DNA of 64,000 nt, taken from NCBI GenBank assembly GCA_022036555.1, contig CM039137.1, positions 24,731,862 to 24,795,861 of the forward strand, written 5' to 3'. A program made the position numbers and the translations under genes. This document shows, piece after piece, positions 11,348 to 23,300 of the stretch. The notes beneath the pieces were generated by a model, which ran no database searches, was not told the origin of the DNA, and was given only the letters and a program-made list of their open reading frames with translations. Position 1 is the first letter of the stretch, and each line of letters opens with the position of its first letter. Origin of the DNA: Microstegium vimineum (lineage: Eukaryota; Streptophyta; Magnoliopsida; Poales; Poaceae).

Positions 11348-14300
11348 CTAGGCATTGAAGAGCTTGCGGAACGGCCCGTCCTTCCGATCTTTGGCCGCCT
11401 CCGTCAATGCAAGGAACCTCTTGAAACCCGTGGTGGCTGCACCGCGCCCAAGCGCTGCAGCTCGAGTGAGAACGTCCTCTTGGTTCGCCAGTGCTCCCTT
11501 CAAGGAGGCCATGCTTGGTGTAATTGAAACGGCTGGGGTTGCCACCGAGGGTACTATCTGCACAGATGCTGTGGTAACTGGTGGCGCGACTGTCGGGGCA
11601 ACGACAGGGTGTTTGATGGCCGGGGCGGGGGCGGGGGCAGGGGCATGTTTGTTGAAGTCCTCCAAGATAGTTTGTTGGTCTGCTTTCTTCAAGCCCTGTG
11701 ACAATCAATAACAACAGACGCAAACAATTGAGTGTAAGATTAGCCTGGGATGTTGAAGTTGGCATACAAAAGAGGCCAAAATTTTAGTGTAAAAACCTTG
11801 AGGTCAAGTATCCTCTGAAACTCAAGAGGTGTGCCTTCGGGGAGGAGGGCACGATATGTGTTAGCGACAGAATCAACTGGTGACAAAATGACCTGCATGA
11901 TGTTATATCATCAGCTTGATACTACCTGGCGGTAATCATTCAGCAAAGTGCCTTTTCAGCAATCATTACAGCATTCTCCCCAATTTACCTTAAGTAGTGC
12001 TTCTGCTTTACTCATTTCCCGGCTGACAAACTTTGAGTAGCTAGCTGCACCTGTGCTCTGGAACACACAATGCAAGGAAGCCACATTTAAGATTTTAGAT
12101 ACCATAACTTGAAAATATATCTTCTTGTTAGAGAAGCTCCAGTGTTGTCAGAAATCGAACCGTGAGAGCTAAAAACGGAACTTTCAACACTAGAGCAGTC
12201 GAATGCTCGTTGTCAGAGGCAAACATCGACCTCCAAACACGGTTCGACGCAAGGGAATAAAAAAATCATCATGAATGCTCTGGCCGTTCTTTGCTGCAGC
12301 GCTCTAGCTCTTAGCTATTCTCGAGGTTATGTTGCGTGGGAAAGAAATAGAGTACACTTTTTTAGATTTGGATGCAGGTCCCATCAAATCGAACTCAACT
12401 CTAGAGGCATCGAACGTTCATCCACGCTAGCAATTTTGCAGGCAAAAATCGATTCGACACTGGAGCTGCCCTTAGGATTGCGATCCAGCATAAACTAAAA
12501 ATCTGCTGCAATAGCAGCCTATGTGCATAAGAATCAGACCATTTTATGCACACTTTCCAGCGCTAGATTTCATTCCACAGACTCAAGAATGCATGAAACA
12601 GAATAACTAGTCCACTTAAACTGGTAGCCAATATAAAACATGTATACAATATTAAAACATGTAGACAATTGTTCAAATCAGAAGGTTACCTGTTTTCCAA
12701 GAGCTGGGATGTCTAGGAGAATAGTCTTGACTGCTTGGGTGTCCAAAAGCATCTTGGGGGCAAAATGCAAAGCAATGAGAGAAATCCGAATAAGTAGTAA
12801 ATAAAACAAAATTAGCTTCACATGGCATTTAACATTTACCTGCTGTGCACCGGTTTCTGATATATGTTTGCACTTGTATATGTTGAGATAAAACCGAGGA
12901 CCAAGAGAAGCTGCAAGCTGGATCAGAGCAAACAAACAAAAAGTATAATTGACCATGCTGACATCCACAGCCAACATGTAGTTCATAACGATGAAGGACG
13001 TGTGATATTTTATCTTATTACAAAGATGAATACTGAACTTACTTTGTCCAGGAAATACTGGAAGTAGGTAGGTGAAAGCAGGGTACCAAGCACAGGAATA
13101 CTGCTTGACAGAATAGAGCTGATACCATTCACATATCTGGCACACAAGAGTGAATCCTATTAGATATTTATATAATTGAAATGTTAACGAATATTTTTGT
13201 CTGATCTGAAAATTTTGCAAGGAAAATAATGCTCATAAAACAAATTGGATGTTACTTTTAAAAATAAAGAACATGATGGTCCTGCCAAAAAATTTCAAAG
13301 ACCTTACTAAATGAAACTCAAAGATCTGTTCAACGCGCAACACCATTTTTGCGTGCTCACATGCTAATAAATGACATTTCAATGTACTATAACCCTGCAC
13401 CCCCAACCAAACTCCACCTGAACCTGTTCAGTCCAGCAATCCACCATTTGAATTAGTGTATAATATGCAGGCTCTAATAAGATAGTTCCGAGTTAGCAGT
13501 CCAAAGTGAATCATATTCTATCTCCTTTCCAGTAGAAAAACATTAACACCACCACAGCTACCAAAATGCATGACATCATTGCTACAATATGACATGTGAC
13601 AGACTCCAATATTATAATATTTCTCATCAAGGATGTGGACTAAAGCGTATAGCCAGTAGTTCTTTTGAGCTTCAGAGCACACAGAATGAATATCAGCAAA
13701 GGATGCAACAGAATAGCATAGGGCCTAGGGGTTCCAGTAAAATCTTACTCTGATTGATCACCAACGCTTTCAAGGGTAGCCCATGGAACACGAGTCATTG
13801 CAACCATTTCAGCATCAAATTTGGTTTCAAGTCCATGAACAAGAGTCATTAATGCTTTTGTGATCACGGCTGAGAATTCATCCTGCAAGTATTTAAGTGT
13901 TGAGGCCTTCTCTCCAACGGTAACATAAATAAAATATTCACATAAGTTAGGGATAAAAATAATAAAAGATCAGTCACCTGAACTTCAGACATGTCCACCT
14001 TGTCAGCAAACTGAGGGTTAATCATCTTAGCGACATTCTCAGCTAGTTCACCGGACTGTAAAATTTATAGAGAAAGCTAATAGTCAGTTTAAAAGGAACT
14101 TGGTCACAAATGCATGCATGCCACACACAAGGAAAAGTAGCCTCATGCGACAACCAATAAACTTAAGCACTAAATGCCACAAAATATTTAGCTGCTCTTC
14201 TCCAGTGCCACCATTCCCATCCCAGTTTCAGGGGGAGGTCTTACACTAAGGAACTGAGTGGTGCCCATGGAAAAATGTGGTAGTAACATAAATCTGGGTA

Positions 14301-17300
14301 CTTGATTATAGAGAACGGCAGGCCAGGATGCAAGAAGTCTGAAAAGATGAAGATGCACAAGGGGATGAATTTAAATTAGTTTAACTTCTATTATTCTTGA
14401 AGCCCAAAGTGTCATTTTGTGAATTAATCAGCGTTAACAGTAGCATATCTCAAAGAGGCTTGCTTATAGTAGCACTTGCAAGCAGACTATGGAATATAAA
14501 TGAAGTGGCATAGGTCCACAAGTATTCAGTGAAGAACAGAAATGGCCCCATAATTTGATTACATCATTTTCTGATATTTTGCTTCTGTCAAGCATGAGAA
14601 AAGTAATCAACAATATATTTCCTTCTACATCAGGCCACCATAATACTTAAGGGCAAGTTGCCTTACTGTCTGGTGACAATATTCAGCAGTGTTGACGATG
14701 TAGCATATCATTCTCTCGTCCCTGTCCGATGTCTGCAGTAAATGCAAAAAGGACATAAATTGGTGTCAAACAAATGAGGGAAACAAGAGTGGTTCAGTTG
14801 TGACCATCGTACCCTGATCTGCCCATCGGTACCAGTGGCAGCTGCAACAATACCAGTTCCACCTTTTGGTAATCTGGCATATAACTTAGCCGCATAGGCC
14901 TTGAGTATTCTTTGAAATACCTAGCAAAAATAGAGGGGCAAACAGTTATGAGCCCCATTCAGAGGCTAAATTCTATTGGCACTGATAAAAATAAATAAGA
15001 GTAAAAAATATATTATTGATTAGCACATTGAGGGGCAAACAGTTATGAGCCCCATTCAGAGGCTAAATTTTATTGGCGCTGATAAAAATAAATAAGAGTA
15101 AAAAATATATTACTGATTAGCATATTGAGGATCAAACTTCATTGTCTTTGATAATCGTATAAATCTATACATTAACAATCATAATAAATATGTGCACAAA
15201 TAACATCTAATATTAGATACGCCGGTTTTCACTCTACATAGTTACTAACCCAGACTAACACATTCATGTAATCATGTGAATGATATTGCTTGTGCTAGTG
15301 CAAGGGTTGAGCCATTGAGCATGGTGCTTTTTTCCTTCTGTAGGAATGCTTACTGCCCTGTAGCTTCTTACTGATGCATAAAGCTCAGTAGCAAAGATAG
15401 TAAACAAGAAAAGGTGATACTGGATAGTGGATACCAAAACCAGTAGCCCTGCATGCCAGTTTAGGAAATACAATCATGAGGCCACTTATTGTTGTTATGG
15501 TCGGCAAGGTGTACCAGCGCCGTGCCAAGGCTAGTGGCTGAGGAGAGCCGCGGCGATTTCAGGATCAGTTAGCTCGCTCAGGATTGTTAGGAGTCAGTTG
15601 GTTAAGATAGACGTCAAGCATTGAGAGTTTGTTGCATCTATTGTTATGAGTCCTTAAAGCTAGGAGATAGTGGTTAGTCCAGAGACATAAATAGGAGTCA
15701 TTTGGAAATAAAGAGCAAGCAGAGATTGAGTTAATCTCTCTCGGCTTCCAGGGATACGTCCCTTTCTTCTACTTTCCCTAAGCTAGGCGCCGAGCACGGC
15801 GCCTCCCCGTCGCCCGGCGTTCAAGCGCCGGCAACCCACGCACTCCTACGCTCTACGCTCCCTAGTTCCCAACAACCTGGTATCAATGTCAGAACCTCCT
15901 CCGCCCGCTCCGATCGGATCCAGCGCATCCGCGGCGCTCACCACCACCACCACCACCTCCCCTGCCGCCACCGCCTCCACGGCAGGCCTCGTCGCCTCCG
16001 GCATGCCACCGCCCGCCTCCCTTCCCAACCCACCTCAATCGGCGGTGGAGGCCTTCAACGCCCTCACTGCGGCCGTCAATGGCATGCAGAGGCAGATCAG
16101 CGAGATGTCCATCTGCCTTGCGAGCGTCGAACACCGGAACACTCCGCCAACGTCCAACCTGTTGCTGTATGGCCTGCCAGGCTATGGCGGACTGCCGGCG
16201 CTGCCGTCTTCGGGTCCCACCATCACGGAATTCTTCACGGCACCGCTGGGCTCGACCCAGTCCATGGCTGGGACTTCCGCCCGCCCCATCCCATCGTCGC
16301 CTTCCACTGCGCCCCACTCCACCTTCATTCCCATCGCCCAGATATCCTTTCCACCCTCGCCATCGCCAATTCCATCCTTCTCCGCCATCATGAACCTCGC
16401 TCCACACCCGTCCGCCGCTGCCCCACATCGCGCACCACCCCCGCCCCCTGCTCCACAAGCCCATGAGGGCCCGGCCGTTCCGCGCTACCACAAACTTACC
16501 TTCGACACCTATGATGGCACTGACGATCCCCTCGGGTGGCTCAACAAGTGTGAGCAGTTCTTCCGTGCTCAGCAGACCCGACCGGAGGATCAGGTGTGGT
16601 TGGCATCGTACCACCTCTCCGGCGTCGTCCAGCAGTGGTACCTCGTTTTGGAACGGGATGCAGGCGCACCAGATTGGGACACCTTCAAACACCTCTGCCA
16701 GCAGCGCTTCGAGCCTGCCCTCAGCACCAACCATCTCGCCGATTTGGCCCGCCTGCCGTTCCAGTCCGTCGAGGCGTACATGGCGGCGTTCCAGGCTCGG
16801 CTTGCACATGCCGGGCCCCTCACACCGTTCCAGCAGGCCCAGCTCTTCACCGGTGGCCTCCCAGAGGCTCTCCGGGTTGACGTGGAGCTCCACGAGCCCC
16901 AGGAGCTGCAGCGCGCCATGCGCCTGGCGCGCGCCTACGACCGTCGCACGGCGGCTGCGCCACTCGCTCTGCCCGCGCCACCGCGGCCCCAGCGTTGCGC
17001 GTTGCCGGCGCTGCCGACACTGGCCACGGCACCCACGGGTCCGGGGGCGGCCGCGAACATCCCGGGCCGGCCCTTCAAGCGTCTCTCCCCCGAGGAGATG
17101 GCAGACCGTCGCAAGCAAGGCCTCTGCTATAATTGCGACAAACCGTACGTCCGCGGTCACAAATGTGCCCGCCTCTTCTTCCTGGAAGCGGCCGACTACA
17201 TCGTCCAGGAGCTAGATGACCCCGAACCGGCCCTGGAAACGGCCGCTGACACGGCATTCGACCCTGACGCCCCCATGATCTCCCTCCACGCAGTCACGGG

Positions 17301-20300
17301 CATCTCCTCCAGGCACACCATGCAGCTGCATGTGTCCATCGGCGACGTCCAGTGCACCGCCCTCCTTGACTCCGGCTCCACCCACAACTTCATCCGCGGC
17401 GACATCACGAGTCGGGTGGGCCTTTAGTTCCTGCCGTGCCCGGGGAAGAGCGTCCTGGTGGCCAACGGCGACCGCGTCACCGCATCACCGACGAGTTCTT
17501 CTCGGTGTCCTACTACTCCATCCCCATTGACGGCTACGACATGGTGCTCGGCGTCCAGTTCCTGCGCACATTGGGGCCCATCCTGTGGGACTTCGACGGC
17601 CTGTGTATGGCCTTCTCGCGGGGTGGCCGCCGCGTCGTCTGGCGTGGCTTGGGGTCGCCCTGTCTGTCCGCTCAGTCCCCTCAGCGCCTCCAAGCCATCC
17701 GCGCCAACGAGCAGGCCCTGATGGACACCCTGTTGTTGTCCTTCGTCGACGTCTTCGCCGAGCCCACGGGGCTGCCACCCGCCCGGCCGTGCGACCATCA
17801 GATCCACCTGCTGCCCAACACCACGCCGGTAGCCGTCCGCCCCTACCGCTACCCCCAGCTCCAGAAGGACGAGTTGGAGGCGCAGTGTGCCACCATGCTC
17901 GCGCAGGGCATCATCAGGCCGAGCACAAGGGCCTTTTCGGCGCCAGTCCTGCTGGTGCGGAAGTCGGACGCGTCGTGGCGCTTCTGCGTCGACTACCGCG
18001 CTCTCAACGACGTCACCGTCAAGGATCGCTTCCCGATTCCAGTGGTGGAAGAGCTACTGGACGAGCTGCACGGGGCCCAATTCTTCACCAAGCTTGACTT
18101 GCGCTCGGGTTATCACCAAGTGTGCGTCGCGGCCGCTGATGTGCACAAGACGGCGTTCCGCACGCACCACGGCCACTCCGAGTTCCTCGTCATGCCGTTC
18201 GGCCTCACCAACACGCCCTCGACGTTCCAGGCGCTCATGAACGCAGTGCTCCGCCCCTTCCTTTGTAAGTTCGTCTTGGTGTCTTTTGATGACATCCTAA
18301 TCTACAGCACCAACTGGACGGAGCACCTACTGCACGTCAAGGCCGTGCTATCGGCCCTCCGGGAACACCACCTCCGGGTCAAGCGTAGCAAATGCTCCTT
18401 CGCGGCGCCCTCAGTGGGATACCTCGGCCACGTGATTTCTTCCTCCGGCATGGCCATGGACCAGGATAAAGTCGCGGCGGTGACCTCCTGGCCGACCCCG
18501 CGCTCCGCGCACGGCCTTCGCGGCTTCCTCGGACTGGCGGGTTATTACCACCGGTTCATCAAGAATTTCGGTGCCATCGCCGCACCGCTCACCAGCCTCC
18601 TCCGCAAGGACGTGTTCTGCTGGACCGACGCCGCCGACACGGCCTTCGCCGCCCTCAAGCAGGCACTCTTGGCAGCGCCGGTGCTGCAGCTGCCGGACTT
18701 CGACACCCCTTCACCATCGACTGCGACGCATCCGGCGCGGGCTTCGGGGCCGTCCTCCACCAGGGCACCGGTGCCCTGGCCTTCTTCAGCCGCCCCTTTG
18801 CCCCACGCCACACGAAGCTAGCTGCTTATGAGCGCGAGCTGATTGGCTTGGTGCAGGCCGTTTGCCACTGGCGACCCTACGTGTGGGGGCGCCGCTTCGT
18901 GGTTCGAACGGACCACTTCGCGCTCAAATACCTCCTCGACCAACGCCTATCGACGGTACCGCAGCACCACTGGGTGTCCAAGTTGTTCGGCTACGACTTC
19001 GCCATCGAGTTCCGTCCTGGCCGTCTCAACACGGTAGCCGACGCCCTGTCCCGTCGCGACGCGGAGGACCCCACGGTCCACATGGCGGCTCTCTCCTCCT
19101 CGGCGTTCGACATCTTCATTGCGCTGCGCGAGTGGGCGCAGGACCCTGCTGCCCGGGAGGCGGTGGTGACCGCACGCGGGGAGCCGTGGCGCACGGTGGA
19201 CGGCCTCGTCCTCCGCGGCTCCCGGGTCTTCATCCCGACATCATCGCCCCTGCTGGACACGGTGCTGGCGTTCGCGCACGGCACCGGTCATGAGGGCACA
19301 CAGAAGACGCTCCACCGGCTACGCGCGGAGTTCGTGATCGACCACGATCGGGCATTGGTACGTGATTTTGTGCGTGCTTGTGCAGTTTGCCAGCGCAACA
19401 AGGTGGAATCCCTACAGCCGGCCGGACTTCTCCAACCCCTTGACGTGCCGTCACAAGTCTGGGCCGACATCTCCCTCGACTTCATTGAGGGCCTACCCCG
19501 TGTCCATGGCAAGAGTGTCATCCTCACCGTCGTCGATCGCTTCTCCAAGCATGCCCACTTCATCGCCCTCAGGCCTCAGCCACCCGTACACGGCGCTCTT
19601 GGTGGCCAAGGCGTTCTTCGAGGCCATCGTTCGCTTACATGGCTTTCCACAGTCCATTGTGAGCGACCGTGATCCCGTCTTCACCGGCCACATTTGGAGG
19701 GATCTCTTCAAGCTCGCAGGTGTCAAGCTTCGCCTCAGTACGGCGTTCCACCCGCAGACAGATGGACAGCCCGAGGCGGTGAACAAGACCATTGCCATGT
19801 ACCTGCGGTGCATCACAGGGGACCGACCGCGGGCATGGCTCGAGTGGCTTCCATGGGCCGAGTACTGCTGCAACACCTCCTACCACTCGGCGCTGCGCAC
19901 TACCCCCTTCCAGGTCGTCTACGGCAGACCACCACCGGCGCTCCTCCCATACAGCGCGGGCGCGGCTCGCACGGACTCTGTCGACACCCTTCTCCAGGAC
20001 CGCGACGAGTTCCTCTCGGAGGTTCGGGAACGCCTACTGCAATCACAGGAGTACGCGCGCCGCTACTATGACAGTCACCATCGCGCCCTGGAGTTCGCAG
20101 TAGGGGACTGGGTGCTGCTCCGTATCCTCCACCGGCCCGTCCAGTTCCTGCTACCTGGACCAAGGGGGAAGCTCAACCCTCGGTTCGTGGGGCCGTTCCA
20201 GGTCATTGAACGCATCGGCGATGTCGCCTACCGCCTCCAGTTGCCTGCCGGTGCACGCATCCACGACGTGTTTCACGTGGGCGTCCTCAAGCCATTCCGA

Positions 20301-23300
20301 GGGGTGCCACCGTCAGCTCCGCCAGCTCTGCCTCCACTACGTCAAGGCCGTCGCCTGCTTCAGCCCGACAAGGTGCTCCGTGCCCAGCTCCGCCGTGGCG
20401 CATGGCATGTGCAGGTCCAGTGGTGGGGTCTCCCGGCGCAGGACGCGACGTGGGAACCGTTGGACGACTTCCGCGCGGAGTTCCCGACCTTCCAGCTCGA
20501 CGACAAGGTGTACCAGCGCCGCGCCAAGGCTAGTGGCTGAGGAGAGCCGCGGCGATTTCAGATCAGTTAGCTCGCTCAGGATTGTTAGGAGTCAGTTGGT
20601 TAAGATAGACGTCAAGCATTGAGAGTTTGTTGCATCTATTGTTATGAGTCCTTAAAGCTAGGAGAGAGTGGTTAGTCTAGAGACATAAATCGGAATCATT
20701 TGGAAATAAAGAGCAAGCAGAGATTGAGTTAATCTCTCTCGGCTTCCGGGGATACGTCCCTTTCTTCTACTTTCCCTAGGCGCCTCTCCGTCGCCCGGCG
20801 TTCAAGCGTCGGCAACCCACGCACTCCTACGCTCTACGCTCCCTAGTTCCCAACAATTGTTATGCCCAAAAAAAACTTTAGAGTCTCAGCAGAGTAAATT
20901 ATTGGATTTATCAGATCGGGTCAGTTCAAAGAGACATCGGAGTATCAGTCAAGCTCATTAAAGTGACACAGACAAACTATCAAGAAGTATATAAACAGTA
21001 ATTAAATTAGAAATAGCCAATTGCATGAGCAACACACATCAAGGAACCATTTGTGTACATGTTATTATTATACAATTTCACAGAATTTTCATAATTTGAG
21101 ACATTTGTGAGTATATTAATAATTGTAAGGTGTTCCTATTTGTGAGTATATCCATTTGGTATTTGATGCAAGGTGTTCCTATTTGTTTCCAATACCAGCA
21201 TCTGGGAAAAATCTGAAAGCAAACATTGTAGCCCATACACAGCAAAAAAGGAAATGTACATAAAAGGGAAAACTGGCTACCTGAAATAAGTTGAACAATG
21301 TTTGGTTCTTCGTCAATGCACTGCACCGCTTTAAGCTTTTTCTGATCACTAAGAAAACCTGCATAGGTGAAATTGTAAACGAATTAAGGTGGTCTTTTTT
21401 AAAATTGCGGGGCACAAAATGGTGAGTATCATACAAAAATTGAGCAAGGCAAACTTTGAAGATCTACAGATCATCCTAACTTTGGGGGAGGGGAGGGGGG
21501 GAGGGGGGCAACCAGAGCTACCCACTTATAGAATTTTGTGAAACATTGTATTATCTACCTGCATGCTGCTTGATAGAATGTTCGTTTGACTTCCTTCCTC
21601 TGTTTCCCATCTTTCTTCCTGGAAGAATAGAAGGATGAGCTCAAGTTACAGAGAGCTCAAGTACAATGGTTGCAATTATATTTATGTTGTGTGTACCTGG
21701 ACAAGTTTTTCTAATTGATCCACTAAAGATTTTTCCTCAAGTTCAATGTACACATTCATATACGGTTCAAAACAAGAAGATATGATCCCGTGGAAGTTGA
21801 ACTGCAAGAACAACAGGCCAAAGTATAGATATGAATATACAGAATGGGTCATCACAGAAACTTGTGGAAACACTAGTAAGTATGCACAGCACAATAGCTG
21901 ATATAACACTAACCCCAGCACCAGGAACCGACAAATCTTTCAGCTTATCTTTGTCCTGCCAGTAAGGAGATGCTATAAGAGTTGTAAAATATATAATAAA
22001 ATGAAAAAAAAAAAGGGGGTTAAAATTAAACGACAGATACTTGTTCAGCTTCATCACTGGGTCCTGCAAGTTTCTTCTCGTATTTCTTCCGTATGTCTGA
22101 AACAATTTTATTGTGTTCCCCGCCCTCATCTTCATCATCACTTGCTGTATATTTATTTCTAGCATTCGTAGTTCCACCACTGAATTTCTCTGCCAATTCT
22201 TCCTCAAATTCAAGGGTTCTCTGGAATGCCTGCATTGCAAGTATCTCAAAATATTCATTACAGATGTTCCACATGGCAAATGGATGAGCTCACATGCTCA
22301 ACTCAAATAGCTAAACATTTCAGAGATATCTCTATCGCTTCAATAATAATGCAACAACATCATGAAGTGTTTTCTTGATCATTTGTTATTTTTCAAGAAA
22401 TGGAAGATCAGATAAGAAATGGGCCTTGAAGCAAAATAAGAATACTAAAAAAATTACCTAAAGACCTAGAAGACATAACAGAAGTAGGCTATAAAATATC
22501 TTGAATAAGGAGGCTATAGAATATAAATCAGTGGCACAGCATTGTAAGATAAATCACAAGGGGAATTACCAATAACAAAGTTGCCACATCTGGTTTTTCT
22601 TTGAGATTATTAAGGATATCAATAAGCTGGGCCCTGAAAAGAAGAATTTTCACCGGTAAATTGACTAGTAAGGTGGAAGATAAGAATTGACCATTATGTT
22701 ATAGAGCAAATTTACAGCTAAGGGGTTTTGAGATAGTTAAAGAAGACCAAATCATTCAAAACAAGTACCATATAATGCATCAAACAAGAAGCGAAATAAA
22801 CTGAAAATGCTGTTTAAGTTCTATGCAATCTTAGTTTAGAGAAAGACCATTAATTGCAAAACTAAACAAGGCGAAATCGAACCTTGTAATCTTACAGAAC
22901 TGGATACACAGCAGATAGTCGACATGCCAGGAAGGTGGAAATATTTTCCAGGTGTCTTCATTTGACCTTAGTCGACGTTTAATCCACGCATATCTTCTTT
23001 CAGTCTTGTCTAATTTGGCAAGTTCTGATTTTTGTAAGAAGTATCAAAATAACAGTGAACTAGAGTAAGTAAATTGATACAAAAACAACAAACCAGACTA
23101 ATACACGTAGCATATACAATATCAAACCTGCTCCTTCAAAGATCTGCCTATATGAAATGAGTTCCTTGCTGCAAAAGTTCTTCACTAGTTCTTCCCTTAC
23201 AGATGGCTCCAATGCATCAACCGCCAAGCAAGCATCAGATAGCTGCTGTAATAGCATGGGATCTTCTGTTTCCTTTCCAGTTCCTAAGCTGAAAAGTATA

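Larger units (their letters stand above)
15493..20855 (+). mobile_element. Ty3/gypsy LTR retrotransposon, chromovirus-like (probably Reina clade), inactive
   Basis: About 5.36 kb, flanked by the 5-bp target duplication ATTGT (15488-15492 and 20856-20860). Order: 5' LTR, primer-binding site complementary to initiator-Met tRNA, gag with zinc knuckle, protease, reverse transcriptase, RNase H, integrase and a chromodomain-like tail, then 3' LTR. That order (integrase last) defines Ty3/gypsy. The compact size, short LTRs and the WHVQVQWWG...ATWEPLDD tail suggest the Reina clade of chromoviruses, which is an inference. It sits in VPS53 intron 14, antisense to the host gene. The reading frame is broken at several places. 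Eye-counting gives about nine substitutions over some 350 aligned LTR bases plus one indel of about 18 bp, so the insertion is about a million years old at commonly used grass rates. Confidence 0.88.

Noticed and set aside
15889..17160. 423-codon open frame on the minus strand
   Set aside because: It lies entirely over the gag frame, whose Gag and zinc-knuckle motifs are clear; the antisense frame results from high third-position GC.
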